Source: Limnephilus marmoratus (Eukaryota > Arthropoda > Insecta > Trichoptera > Limnephilidae). From it: 64,000 nucleotides of DNA. This document shows positions 1 through 11,344 of this stretch, in pieces; the stretch's first letter is position 1, and every line of letters begins with the position of its first letter. The stretch is from contig OU862915.1 of NCBI GenBank assembly GCA_917880885.1, positions 39,502,676 through 39,566,675 on the forward strand, given 5' to 3'. Position numbers and translations under genes: made by a program. The notes below the pieces were generated by a model that had not been told where the DNA came from, did no database searches, and saw nothing but the letters and a program-made list of their open reading frames with translations.

Positions 1-350
1 TGTCACTAGATCGAAATAACTTGAATTTGTGCACTTTTCCGAAGATTTCTGTCACTTTGAAAGACTTTGAACACTTTAATTATTAATTTTACGGAAGCAA
101 AACAAAAACATACACCTGTCACTTGAGTGATTTTTACAATATTTTCATATTTGCATTCTAAATTTTAATATTTACAAATGTTAATATTTATTTGTAATAT
201 AACAATCAGAAAGCTTACTTCATAACATTTCAAAAACAGTTTTTAGTATTCGGCTACGTTCAGAAATATTTCATTTATAGAGCTTTAATTCCGAAGCGGA
301 ATAACACAAAGTTTTTATAAATCAAATAATCGCAAAATACCTGGGTGGTT
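1..350. other. AT-rich DNA, no gene seen
   Basis: I see no coding signal here. From about 300 onward it begins to resemble the DNA before 25160, so the duplicated segment may start before the obvious match and may extend out of the window on the left. Confidence 0.4.
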
Positions 351-1024
351 TTATAGATTATTATTTACAATATTATTAAATTTAAAAAAAAAAAGGTTTT
401 CAAAAAATCTAATGTTCGCTATCACCACTGTTGACACATACTTACAGCACTCACAAAAAAATATTTTGTTTCAAGTGAGGTGTTGAGATTGGTTATTTGC
501 CAATATTTTTCATAATGGGTGATTGATGTGATGAACTTCACATTCAGCATGGACCAAGCATTGAACTTTGGTTACTGACCAATGTCTACAGTTTAATTTT
601 GATGCATCCGCAAACGGAAAACTGAATAACACAACAAATCAACCTTCCTAACAGCTTAACATTAACAGAGTTAACTTTGTAGGCGGCCAAAGAAGGAACT
701 ATTGGACGAAAGATATAATTTTTTTAAACGTAGAATTTTTCCTTTCCACAAATTTAACACTAGCGAATAACGCAATTTTGTGGATATTTGGAAATTTCCA
801 TGGAATTTTTTTGCGCAACATCACTTCACAGGCGCTTAAAAACGCCACTAGTAAACGATCAAAAAGAAGAAGAAGACGGTTTGAAAGGGAGATGTGTAAA
901 TACGAATTTTAGAGGGAGCATGCTTTTATTTAAAAACGATAATAATTTGGCGAAAGTTATAATTTTTTTCATAAAACGTGACATATTTAAAAAAGAGCAA
1001 GAATTTGACGGCAAACGTCTTGAT

Positions 1025-1651
1025 ATGCTTTGTGTAACTCTAAGTGACCAGCTCAGACATGGGGGCTCCATCGAAGCCAGAGTAAAGTTAGCCTCTCGAA
1101 AACGGGCGTACTGTACAGGTCCCGCAGATAACTGCTAACACTGCAAAAATCACAAGTGCGCCCCACGTTGAATTTGGCAGCCACCTCTGGTCTGGAGCAC
1201 CGAAATACCTGAAAAGTACCCTCAACTCTGTGCATAGACTGGCGGTCCGTTTGATAGATTCTCCCATCTTAACAAACGGATTGCAATCTTTAGAGCACAG
1301 ACGTCGGGTGAAAATGCTATCTTTGTTCTACCGGTATTTCAATGGAAGATGCACCGAGGAACTATAGCGTCATTAATCCCTTCGGCACCGGTGCGTAGTT
1401 GGGAAACACGCCAAACGCGTGCCCAACATATGTACACGATTTGTCACATGAGAACGGGTTGCTTCTTCGACTCGTTCTTGTGTTCAGCAATTCGGATGTG
1501 GAATGATTTGCCGGCCTCCATGATTCCTACTTCCTACAACATGGGTCTCTTCAAGACCAATGGTCATTAATTCCTCTTCTCACAAAGACCCTCCACGCAG
1601 CATCTTAGATGACATAGGCCCTGAGGGAAATTATTTTCCTCAGGGCATAAA
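1025..1651 (+). mobile_element. Non-LTR retrotransposon 3' fragment, family La
   Basis: Frame-shifted remnant of the C-terminal end of a jockey/CR1-type reverse transcriptase. Readable pieces match the better preserved copy at 58585-59350, for example VEFGSHLWSGAPKYLK, the RRV-LSLFYRYFNGR block and the terminal RMWNDLPAS block. The 3' end has the family hairpin around GAGGGAAATTATTTTCCTC followed by an A-run. It is 5' truncated, carries frameshifts and stops, and has landed inside repeat R1. Confidence 0.8.
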
Positions 1652-1744
1652 AAAAAATAGCATTTAAAGAAACACTTTTAATTTTTTCATACATATCTAC
1701 TAATACCATAAAGAGGAAAGATTTGATTGTTTGTTTCCATTGAA

Positions 1745-2330
1745 TAGGCTCCGAAACTACTGAACCGATTTGAAAAATTCTTTCACCAATAGAACGCTAC
1801 ACTATCAGGGAGTAACATTGGCTGTATGTAATGGTAAGCACTGGCGTTATGAAATTTGTGTAAATGAAAATGTGTGTATTTCATATATTTTAGCGGCAGG
1901 GAGAAAAGGCAGGGGAAGGTGGGGTTTGCGGAGAGGCAAGACACGAGGGAAGGGGAAGGTGGGGAAGGAGGGGAAGGTGGGGAAGGTGGGGAAGGTGGGG
2001 AAGGTGGGGTAGGTGGGGAAGGTGGGGAAGGTGGGGAAGGTGGGGAAGGTGGGGAAGGTGGGGAAGGTGGGGAAGGTGGGGAAGGTGGGGAAGGTGGGGA
2101 AGGTGATGAAGGTGGGGAAGGTGGGGAAGCTGGGGAAGGTGGGGAAGGTAAGGAAGGTGGGGAAGGTGGGGAAGGTGGGGAAGGTAAGGAAGGTGGGGAA
2201 GGTGGGGAAGGTGGGGAAGTTGGGGAAGGTGGAAGGGAACGGGGAGTCATGGGAAAGGACATGCAGGGGGAATCAATTTATTTCTTTGAATGGCATAGCA
2301 ACGCACGCCGGGTACCAGCTACAAAATAAC
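1745..2330 (-). mobile_element. F5 dispersed element with expanded minisatellite
   Basis: Read on the minus strand it opens near 2325 with a head CCCGGCGTGCGTTGCTATG. The same head occurs at 56230 and a variant at 23410. A pyrimidine-rich body follows, then the tail common to this family (fragments like AAATTTCATAACGCCAG). It interrupts repeat R1. I cannot assign it to a known superfamily, and it codes for nothing believable. Confidence 0.6.
1951..2236. repeat. GGTGGGGAA minisatellite
   Basis: About thirty tandem copies of the 9-base unit GGTGGGGAA with scattered variants such as GGTAAGGAA and GGTGATGAA. Because the period is divisible by three, all frames on both strands tend to stay open, which gives Pro/Ser- or Gly/Glu-rich reading frames. 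I treat those as artefacts of the repeat. Confidence 0.95.
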
Positions 2331-2707
2331 AGAAAAACGTGTTTAGATATAATTTCACATAATTACCGTTTCGGCACGGAAAATGTATTTAAATATTGTT
2401 TTCAATAACATGTATTTTTTTAAGAATCTAAAAACTTAAGTGTTCAAGAAATTTATACTATAAATCGATAGAAATTCGGTTGCACTCTGCCTACTTCCAT
2501 TAAAATACGATATGGCTAAATTATCTTCAAAATAAATTAAAACCATTTCATTTAAATATGTTGAAATTTTAATTCCTCCTTTGGCCGCCTGCGAATTTAA
2601 AACTATTAATGATCTTTTTTATTATTGGGGTTCTTATGCATATTTTACATTGTCAAGCTTTAATATTCCAAACCACTCCTCGAAAATAGAGGAAAAAGTT
2701 AACGTGT

Positions 2708-2717
2708 TTTATTTATT
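2708..2717 (-). terminator. Poly(A) signals of SDR gene A
   Basis: On the minus strand two overlapping AATAAA hexamers lie immediately after the TAA stop codon (2722-2720). The paralogue at 30800 keeps an AATAAA in the same place. The cleavage site itself cannot be seen. Confidence 0.6.
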
Positions 2718-2719
2718 TA

Positions 2720-4412
2720 TTATTCAACAGATCCAAAATTTTTGATGTTCAAAACATTCTTAGTATACTCAAACAGTCTGTTCTGTTCATTGACACTCTT
2801 TGAAAAGCTGGTAGAGAAGTATGGCTTGCAGTCACTGATGAATTGCCCTCCGGTTCCCTCGAGTTTATCAGACAGGCAGCAGTACAGAACTGTAGTGGCT
2901 CCTTCAAGAGGAGATTTCATCATTCTCATCAATAGTCCGACTAGGGTATAGTTGGATTTGAATTTCTTGGTCATTTGGGTGTCCACGATACCAGGGTGGA
3001 CTGCGTAGGATCTGACGGGGAGGTGGCGAGACACACATTCGCGGTCAAGGTATCTTGAAAACATCAGCTGGAAGAATAAATTAGAAATTAGAAAATGTTT
3101 CTGAAGGATTCCAATCGAATGAAAAACTGGACATTTAGATATTTTCAAAAGGTATTAGGAAAGTCTTGTATAAGAGGTTTCTAAATTATTCGCAAAAAAC
3201 TTGAATTTATTTTGCTTACATATTGTTGGAAGTTTTTAGATGTTATTAAATAAAAATTGAAGGAATGCATACGATTTTACAAAGAAACAAAGAAAATGTT
3301 GTTACATTGTCGTCATTGACCAAATGCCAATTAAAATTTGAAGTTTTTAATTAAATATAAATATAAAATTAAACACCACAGGGGCAGCAAGAGCATTACG
3401 TCAGATTTAAAAAAAAGGCAAATAGAATAGTAGTTGGCACGGGCATGTGGTCGAAAAATCCCCAATTTATGTAAAAAAAAAAAATTTCAACGAATAAAGA
3501 AAACTTAAAAAAAGTTCGTTCGTTCGTCTTCTTCACCAGCCTTCTGGCGTCAAGTTTTGGACATAGTATACCTCCCCCAAATATCCATATTACGTCATCA
3601 GCCCATCTCACCTCTTTCCCATTCATTCCTTCGATGATGTAGTAATCATTCGTTAGCCATACCATCAGCTTTCAAAACAAAATTTAACAAACCTGAGCAA
3701 GTTTTGACTGAGAGTATGCTGCAAGGAGATGAAATTCGTCTTCCATATTAATATTTTCATAGTCGATATTTGTGATTGCGTGAGCACATGAGCTCAGATT
3801 CACAATTCTCGATAGAAGACCTGAAACCTTACCAGCCATTTTCAAATTATTCATCAGCAAATGCGTCAAATAGAAGTGTCCAATGTAATTGGTAGCCAAG
3901 TGGGCTTCAAAGCCATCTTCAGTGATTTTGAATGGGTGATCAATAACTCCAGCATTATTCACCAAGAGATGGATTTCTGGATGTTTTTCTTTGATTTTAT
4001 CAGCAAAAGTTTTGACTGAAGCAAGCGACGATGTGTCAAGTGTTAAGAACTCGACAGTTCCTGGTTGATTTTCTTTTATGATTTCTTTTGCTAATTCTTC
4101 GCAAAGTTCTGGCCTTCTTACTCCGACTATTACATGCATTCCGCATTTAGCCAACCCTTTAATAACGAATACTCCTAATCCCCTTCCTCCTCCTGTAACG
4201 ACAGCAGTTTGTCCTTTTCTGTCAGGATATTCTTCCACTTTATTGTATTGTTTCATGGAAAATCCAAGAACTAAGGAAATTAAGCCTCCAATGTCTGAGC
4301 GAGTTTGGTATTTCAATCCTCGTAAGAAGGCTCCTGAGGGATGTGACTGAGTCAACAGAAAGGCCATCATCACAGCAACAACCCCTAGAATACAACCTAA
4401 CTCAATCAGCAT
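2720..4412 (-). CDS. DHRSX/retinol-dehydrogenase-like SDR, copy A (two exons)
   Basis: A short-chain dehydrogenase/reductase that should use NAD(P)(H) to interconvert an alcohol and a carbonyl, probably of a lipid or isoprenoid. Exon 1 is 4412-3693 (240 codons) and exon 2 is 3067-2720 (115 residues plus stop). They are joined at a phase-0 intron with donor CAG/GTTTGT and acceptor TTCCAG. The joined protein is about 355 residues. Visible features: hydrophobic N-terminal anchor (about 5-21), cofactor motif TGGGRGLG (73-80), NNAG (152-155), catalytic Ser in NLSSCAH (207/208), YSQSK (Tyr233, Lys237), then HPGIVDT in exon 2. The layout and the AAYxQSKLA motif fit DHRSX (reported to act on polyprenol in dolichol synthesis) and the RDH11-14 group. 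Substrate is inferred only. The gene looks functional. Confidence 0.9.
3068..3692 (-). other. Intron of SDR gene A
   Basis: A 625-base phase-0 intron with GT-AG ends (GT at 3692-3691, AG at 3069-3068). It holds AT-rich DNA and no inserted element I can recognise. The paralogous intron (31145-31789) has the same position and phase, and parts of it still align. Confidence 0.85.
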
Positions 4413-4447
4413 TTTGTTGAATCAGGTCTTTGGTTGAATGTCAAATA
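4413..4447 (-). promoter_or_regulatory. 5' UTR piece behind a possible splice acceptor
   Basis: Upstream of the SDR start codon the minus strand reads CATTGTTTCAG then TATTTGACA. The same acceptor-like sequence is kept upstream of gene B (its exon would begin at 32544). Conservation in both copies suggests a non-coding first exon further upstream. I found no convincing promoter. Confidence 0.4.
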
Positions 4448-5121
4448 CTGAAACAATGAAATATTATGCATGAGAAAGGAGAACATTAATGTTAATTCAG
4501 TGGAAAAATAATTCTGATAAGGACATACACGAGTTCCCAATAAAAAGGGTTAGCAGTCCATGTTGGAGTTCTGATACCATTCTGACGTATTTGGCAGTAA
4601 GACATGGAGCTGGCAGAGGAAGGATGAAAGTAGACTTAATGCTGTGGAAATTTGATTCCTTTGGCGTGTTTTTAAAAACATTTTAGTCTGTATGTGAATT
4701 GAAAAATAATTTAGGTATGTCCCAGGAAAATTTCAAAATCTAGTGATTAAAAAACTTGAGTAAGGTCATGCCAATAATCATTACATGAGAAGAGCATGTA
4801 GTGTGTATCAAGACACAGTTGCGTTGCTTTGAATTCTAAAGGAATCTGACTCTTTTTTTAATATTTTTGTGATTATCGTGCTAGAGTCCTAAGTAGTAGT
4901 AGAGTCAGTGGGATTTATTATGGCTTCCTCAATTTGTTTGTTCGTTTGTTTGTTTATTTTGGTACAATAGCTTTAATTTTTCAACATAATTTGGAAATTT
5001 TGGCCTTATATGGTGAATTACGATTGGGTATAATGATGTGTATTTTATAGGGGTATTGTATATTTATCGTGTACATTTTTAATTCTTTTATGTAACAACA
5101 TTTGTAATATTGCCAATGGTG

Positions 5122-5579
5122 TGGTTACCGCTGCCCCGAAACCATTTATTGGATAACCAACACCTCTGCCGTTGGTCACCCCAAGTGGTTCGCTACGTTT
5201 AGTGACTTAGCAGGGGTGCCCGGATAGATGGGGTAATGTTTGACCAGGTCTTGGCGGCGGATGCATCTGCCCACCAGCTGCATAGCAAGCAGGATTGTGA
5301 GAGAATGGTTGCGGGAGTCTCTTCGACTTCTCCAGCCGTACTCTCTTGGATCATAGCCTTGTACTGCAGTGAGAGGGATGGATTCATACTTCCGTCACTC
5401 CTGGACACACTGACCCCCAAATTCTTACCCACCCCTCGTGCCTTTTTCCTTCCTCTCCTTCCTTTCCTAAAAAGACCCTCACCACAGCATCCCGAAAGAT
5501 GAAATGGGATTGATATGGGATGATATGATGAGGGGAATTATTTTCCTTAGGACCTCCTGTGTGAAGCTAATGTAAAAAA
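5122..5579 (+). mobile_element. SINE-like element F2, copy 1
   Basis: One of nine copies of a roughly 400-450-base family. The head is GGTTACCGCTGCCCC here (consensus GGGTACCGCCGCCCC), followed by the TTATTGGATAACCAACACC block. The 3' end carries the hairpin tail shared with LINE family La and finishes GAAGCTAATGTAAAAAAA. It has no protein-coding capacity that survives across copies. It is absent from the matching position of duplication copy B, so it probably arrived after the duplication. Confidence 0.75.
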
Positions 5580-6252
5580 ATGCCATATTGTTCTATCCAT
5601 CTTTTAATTTTTAAATAAATATTTTTGGTTTTCCTCAATTTTTGTATCAATCTTTCATTGTGTTTAAAACTTTTATTGCTTGGTATGTGTGGTGTTCAAA
5701 CACTGAATAAAGGATATAAGGAAAAACGTTAAAAGTAATACATTTTTTAATTTTTTATTTCTGTATTGGCGTAGGTGTAATATTCCGTGATATATTTGTG
5801 GAACAATAATAATAAATAACAACAATAATGTTTCCAGCTGCTTCGATTTATGCAAAATAAAAACGTTTTCGAAAAACCTGTTTTATTTTATTTTTTGATG
5901 CACTGGCATAAATATTTAAATTTTGAGTCAAAAAACATTGATTTTACAATTTGCACAGTAAAGCAATCCCGAAAGATCGTTTAACAAACGGAGTTCAAAA
6001 ACGGTCGTTTTTTGCCTAAAAGTGATTTTAATTTATTTTGTGAATAATTTTTTAATAATAAAAATAGTTAACCACTGAAGCGCTTTTTGCCTCAATATGG
6101 CACTATTTAAAATACCTCGGACTGCTTTGCTGCAAATTTTGGCATTTTATTTCCTTATTTGTAATTAATTAAGTGGAAGTTAACGATTTCATTATATTTT
6201 TTTTATAAATCCTTCGAATATGTGATAATCGACAAAAGATAGGTGAACTCAT

Positions 6253-6604
6253 GGGCCATTCATTTATTACGTAAGACGATTTAGGGGGGGAGGGGGGTCG
6301 ACTATGTCTTATTTTTTCTTACAAGGGGATGGGAGGGATTCTCGATAGTTCTTACGTAAGATCACAAAAATGCGCAAAGTTAAAATTATTAGTACCTTTG
6401 TAACTACAAATGAACATTTGTAAAAATTGTTTTTGAAAAATAAACATTAAAACAAACCAAACGTGTATTCATTTTTCCTTTAGATTCTTAGAAATAAATA
6501 TTAAACAGGGGGGAGGGGGTCGGCCTATTCTTATTCTTTCTTATAATAGGGGGGGAGGGGGTAGAAAACTAGCAAAATTATCATACGTAATAAATGAATG
6601 GCCC
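6253..6604. mobile_element. MITE with GGGCCATTCATTTATTACGTA ends
   Basis: A 352-base element bounded by near-perfect inverted repeats of about 21 bases that begin GGGCCATTCATTTATT. The interior has G-rich blocks (GGGGGGAGGGGG type) and no reading frame. The ends resemble those of PIF/Harbinger-type MITEs, but I could not identify a target duplication, so the superfamily is open. Nothing similar lies at the matching site in copy B. Confidence 0.7.
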
Positions 6605-7398
6605 CTATATAGAACTATAATCAGTTTATAAATCTCCATATTAAAATTCAGAGGTATTATTTTTTTATGTGGACGAAAAATATTTAAAAAGGATCTCCAC
6701 AAAAATCTCGAACAATCGGGGAAAAAAGTTTTAAATTGCGCTGTCGCTCGGGTGGTTAATCAAAGGAAACTGAAACAGATAATGTTAATCATAAAATATA
6801 TATTTTAAAAGTCGTTTCTTAGATGCGCTCATATACCGTTGATTAATCAGACATATCCGAAAAATCGAAATTTAAGTCGAGTATGCATTTATATGTAAAC
6901 GTGTACCCTATATCTGGTACAATAATCAGATTACTCTTAAACATCACCAAATCAACTACATTGCTCAAAAACTTTGGTGAATTTAACATAATAATTTCTA
7001 ATATTTTCTGGGTCACTAGTAGGATATTTCAAAATGTCATACCTCCTCCTGGGTTTTGCCTCCCGGTGTTATTCTAAAACATAAACACGTTTAAATAATG
7101 ATAAGATTTATGGTGAACATTCGAATACTGCTTTTCTCATTATCTCAAAACTTAAAGAGATGTCTGAACAATCAACTGAACGATATTTCTAATAAAAAAG
7201 CCGAGCAGTTAAAAATAATATTAGCAGTTTGTTTGTTGATAATCAAAAATTTGACATTGAGCGTCGAGTTTGGTATAGGCTAGGATTTTATAAAGCAGGC
7301 AATTTCCTGATTTATAATTCCTGCCCTGGTGGCTAAAATAATACAATTCGATATAATCGTGCTGTGATTAAGTAAAGTAGTTTGATGATGTATTGGTA
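6605..7398. other. AT-rich DNA of the duplication, no gene
   Basis: Sequence between the MITE and the next insertion. Its right part (7190-7390) aligns with 35175-35225, 35700-35740 and 36035-36135 in copy B. The short open frames here are not conserved in copy B, so I do not call a gene. Confidence 0.5.
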
Positions 7399-7985
7399 CC
7401 TGCCAGACGCGGTCCGTCCATACATACATACTGTGGATGCTGCGCTTCCCTTCTTTTCTAGATTTAAAATAAGTACAATAATAATTTTCTTATGGATTTA
7501 TTTTTCTAGCTGTAAACCACACAAGATACTGAAAAACCAGAGACCAACACGACACACGGAGCAGGTCGAAATATATGTAATATGTATACATTCTCAATAC
7601 TCGAACGTCGCGTAAACTCACCAACACCATCAAAACAGTGGATGTTCCGTTCATTCCGCGTCTACGACGCAGGATTGAGTGTGATATTTTTGATATTCGC
7701 ACATGCGCATTTAGACAAGCCGGCCATGGTTGAAGTAAGACCGAATACGGATTCCTTTGGAGCATCCGACGCACAAAAAACGACTTTAATGCTTAAAGGC
7801 ATATACTGTAATATTTAATTTGAAGCATAAAAGTTGTAATAGAGCTAATTTGACATAATTTGACATAATTTTGTCGATAATTGCATCTCGTTCGTGGGCT
7901 AGTCCATAGACTTTTATATTTGATCTTAGGTATGTACTCCTGCATCCCTTATACAAAAAGTCACCGACCGCCAATGGTACATACC
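7399..7985. mobile_element. Insertion present only in duplication copy A
   Basis: Copy B continues directly from the sequence matching 7390 into that matching 7986, apart from its own hAT insertion. The roughly 590 extra bases here are flanked by GGTAC on both sides. They include a GACGCAGGATTGA block also found in the hairpin at 40023-40077, and a CCAGACGCGGT block also found near 40140. This looks like a non-autonomous transposon of unknown type. Confidence 0.5.
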
Positions 7986-8097
7986 TAATTAGCAATTTGG
8001 TAACATGATGTTAGCCATAAAATATATATTTAATTAAATAAAATAAAGCTGATAAAATATACTAATGTCAAGCTGTATTGATAATGTTAGAGATAAT

Positions 8098-8369
8098 AAT
8101 GCAAATGTGTGAATTATTCCGAAAAATATATCATTTGCGATTTCTTCCTGTATCGACAAATTATCTGATGTAGGAGTATATCACTTTAAAATAAGGCAAA
8201 ATTTATAGAATTTTCTATGCCTTACTCTAATTGAATGCAAATGTGTGAATTATTCCGAAAAATATATCATTTGCGATTTCTTCCTGTATCGACAAATTAT
8301 CTGATGTAGGAGTATATCACTTTAAAATAAGGCAAAATTTATAGAATTTTCGATGCCTTACTCTAATTG
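8098..8369 (+). repeat. Tandem duplication, 2 x 136 bases
   Basis: Units 8098-8233 and 8234-8369 are identical by eye except one base (TTTTCTATG against TTTTCGATG). Copy B has one diverged unit near 37750. The near-identity indicates a very recent local duplication, or an assembly error, within copy A. Confidence 0.95.
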
Positions 8370-9240
8370 ACCAAAATCTGACATAAGCAGCCAAGTAATA
8401 ATTTAAACGGGAATACAGTTAATTAATTTTTGTAAAAAAATTAAAAGGAGTACATAAAATTTACAAAAAAATTAACATGAAGAACAAATTACATGAATCA
8501 AGAGTGAAAAATGATAAGAGTATGTAAAATATCTCTTTATGGGTTAGAGCAAAGATATTCAAATACAGAAGAGATATGCTACGGTGTCCGCGCAACTGTC
8601 GCCGGACTACGCGCTAATTAGCGTAGTTTTCATACAAAAAGAATTTGTTTATTTCGTTGATTTTTTGAAAATGTGCATTAATATTGGTTAACAATATATT
8701 TTGAATAAGGAAAGAATTCGTTCATTTATTTTAACGTTCGTTTGGTTTATTCGTTAATTATTTGTTCTTTTAGTTTATTTGTTAATTGGTAAACAATATC
8801 GGCGACACCCGGAAGCGCAGACCCACATAGTAAAAACAGCAGATAGCACATCTACTTATATTTCAATATCTTTGGGTTAGAGACATATACATAATTTTAG
8901 AAGATATATACGTAATTTTAAAAGAATCATTGTAAAATATGAAAAGGATAAAAAAGATCGAAAGATCACGGTAAATACAAAATTTCATGACAACCAAAAA
9001 AAAATTGTAAGTATTTTAGAAAAACATCAGATGCACATAGAAATGCTAGCATATCAATCTAACTTTTAAAATAACAACAAAATACTCTAAATAAATATAT
9101 TAAGTTTCACAAAAAAATTAAACAGTATTAAAAAGGAATAATAAATCTCTTACATACGTAAACAAAATATAAATGGGGTATAAGAGGCGAGAAAATGTGT
9201 CTAGATTTTATGAGAATTCTATCAGCTCATGCTGCAATAA
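8370..9240. other. AT-rich DNA, no gene
   Basis: Only short chance open frames. The part after about 9160 aligns with copy B from 38265 and leads into the degenerate satellite. The block 8400-9150 has no counterpart I can find in copy B and no recognisable ends. Confidence 0.4.
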
Positions 9241-10450
9241 GTAAACAAGTTATCTAAAATCAAAGAATAACTCCACCAAATTAATACCATAGTAGGTAAT
9301 GACTTAGCATAATTTCTGATTACTACTTAATGATTACTATATTTTTTATTTGAAAAATAATCACTTATCAATTCTACAATTCAACTTCAATCAAAGAATA
9401 TCTTACCACATTGAACTTATCACCACGATATTTTGATTTCTGTTGTACTCATAAATACATCTTTAAAATATCCAAAAGTAACCAAGCTATCATAAATCTA
9501 ATATATAGGTATCTTACCATCACTAACCCATTGCTCTTTACAAACGGAGAAAACTTTCTGACGTACAATTTCCATACAAGATTGTGAACTGCCTTATTGA
9601 CTCACCAGATCTATTAGAAAGGATTGAATTTCGTTGCCCCGAACGCAATACCAGATCGAATACCCTATTTTTTATACAACATTTCAAATCGAAATATGCA
9701 CAAAATTCTTTGCTCGGATGTACCTGCAAATCTTACAACGTCCTAAGAGATATCGATATTTTCCACAGCACCCTTTAAACGTTTAAAATTAAATTAACCT
9801 TACAATGTACTTAAACCAAAACTATTATTTCTTTATTGTTTACTTTTTCTTTTTACTCACTTTTTACTAATATTACTTTTTACTAACTTTCAATATCTAC
9901 TAGCTTTCTAATCTGTAACCATTTCTTTTAAAAAAAATCATAAATGGAACTTCACTGGTTTATGCTATGTTCACTGTTAAATGTAAAATGAATGTATGTT
10001 TACAACTGTATGTTTCCTAAATAAACTTAAATAAAAAAATAAAAATCACCAAATTGATTACTATAACTTTAACATCCATAAAAGTAATAACAAACTACAT
10101 TACTAATCTCCATATTACTACAGCTTTCATATCCAAAAAGTAACCAAAAATAACACCCCACATTAAACAAATCACCAAAAAATTGATTAAGTAAATAAGA
10201 ACTATATTATTCTAAAATAACAATATAATTATAAAATAAAAAAGTTATCTCAAGCCAATGAGTAATACACCACATTAAATAACCACCAATTTGATTAAGT
10301 AGATAAATACTTTCTATTTATATAAATTTTTTCTATTGTTTTAATATTTAAAAAAAAGTTATCTGAAGTCAAAGAATAACTCACCACTTTAAACTAATCA
10401 CCATTAAAATTATAACGTATTTATTGGAAGAGATAACTTTAAAATAAAAT
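9240..10450 (+). repeat. Degenerate satellite, copy A array
   Basis: Loosely repeated units of roughly 110 bases, each built around a block like CAAAGAATAACTCACCACATT followed by AATCACCA and TTTGATTA. The units are heavily diverged. The same array is present at 38325-39010 in copy B, so it predates the segmental duplication. A LINE 3' fragment has inserted at 9525-10046. Confidence 0.65.
9525..10046 (+). mobile_element. LINE 3' fragment inserted in the satellite
   Basis: Encodes the last ~65 residues of a jockey-type reverse transcriptase ORF (pieces CLIDSPDLLERIEFRCPER and NTRSNTLFFIQHFKSKY), ending at a stop near 9778. A 3' UTR follows and then an A-rich tail at about 10019-10046. It is 5' truncated. 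Copy B lacks it, which dates the insertion after the duplication. The IDSP motif links it to the LINEs at 16406-18035 and 52085-54150. Confidence 0.8.
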
Positions 10451-10899
10451 CCAAATTTTACACCAATTAGATTAATAGAGGAACACTGCATCCCTCCAAA
10501 GCCAAACAAACACTAATCTTGACCAACGCGCTGCCTATTATTATGTAAATTAATTTGCATAATAATAGGTAACTAAGACTATATTGTCGTTGAGAGAAGT
10601 ATCACTCTGTCTAAGACTGGCAGGTGTGGGAAACCGAGGTGTTTTGGTAACGATACAACTCACCTAATTTCGAAATTAGTAAATACGACTTTTCACGGGT
10701 TAAATCACTATTTCTCTTTAAGAAAACACATTCTTAACTCTGTTTTTTGTCACATATGACCAATAACTAATTATGTTGCTCTGATTTTACATTTATACCA
10801 AACTAGCCAGATTAGTATATTATTTAAAAACATATAATAATAATAAGCCTTTTTATTATGGACTTCTTTAAGGTATGAATACTTAAGGCTCTGCAACCG

Positions 10900-11300
10900 G
10901 GCCCGAAAAGAAGAAGATGGAAAGATACGAAATTACGAATGTTAGAGGAGAGCGCTAATATTTACGGCGCCAAAATCGATGCGAAAATCGCGAAAATGTT
11001 TAATAAAACACGACTCGTTTAAAATAGAGCAGAAATTTCGCCGGCATTATCTTAAACAGCATTTAAAGAAACACTGTAATTTTTTTCATATATATAACTT
11101 GTAAAATAACTGAAACAAAAGTGTTAATAATAATTTTTGGCGATTTTTTTCTATCGAGAGAATTTTATATAATTTGCGTTTCGGCGCGGGCAAAGTCTAG
11201 ATATTATCTTCAAGAATAACATATATTTTTTAAGAGCTTTAAAACTTACCGTGTTTAAGGGAAATATGTAATAAATCGATACAAATCCGGGTTGCGGGCC
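10900..11300 (+). repeat. Dispersed repeat R1, copy 2
   Basis: The least interrupted copy of R1. It runs from the AAGAAGAAGATGG stretch through the TAAAACACGACTCGTTTAAA block to the GCGTTTCGGCGCGGGC block. It lies outside the right edge of duplication copy A. Confidence 0.65.
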
Positions 11301-11344
11301 CTTAACATGTTCTTGTTTGTTATAATATATCCCGAAGCTCAGTT

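Larger units (their letters stand above)
845..2480 (+). repeat. Dispersed repeat R1, copy 1 (split in three)
   Basis: A repeat with four copies in this window; the others are near 10900, 30175 and 59878. It begins with an AAAAAGAAGAAGAAG-like stretch. It includes a conserved block around ACACGACTCGTTTAAAATAGAGCA in the other copies and ends with a block around TAATTACCGTTTCGG. In this copy the pieces are about 845-1024, 1652-1740 and 2331-2480, separated by a LINE fragment and by an F5 element. It encodes nothing I can recognise and its class is unknown. Confidence 0.6.
350..10850. repeat. Segmental duplication, copy A
   Basis: This stretch matches 25160-39480 in the same order and orientation. 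Matching anchors are 420-590 with 25220-25400, 600-720 with 29940-30050, the SDR gene, 4690-5110 with 33630-34190, 5640-6020 with 34700-35060, 7240-7390 with 35700-36130 plus 36920, 8080-8200 with 37740-37850, 9190-9300 with 38270-38390, and 10480-10850 with 39070-39470. The non-matching blocks between anchors are mostly recognisable transposons. I infer one ancestral duplication followed by independent insertions. Confidence 0.85.

Noticed and set aside
788..1138. 116-codon frame at the start of copy A
   Set aside because: It joins repeat R1 to a LINE fragment and is not open in the matching DNA of copy B.
1783..2408. Pro/Ser-, Gly/Glu- and Gly/Lys/Val-rich open frames over the minisatellite
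   Set aside because: They are produced by a 9-base repeat whose length keeps all frames open; there is no independent coding evidence.
5199..5502. Conserved peptide read from F2 copies (for example MSRSDGRMNPSLPLRCKAM at several sites, minus strand)
   Set aside because: It recurs only because the F2 family recurs. Frames are broken differently in each copy and neither strand is consistently open, so I treat F2 as non-coding.
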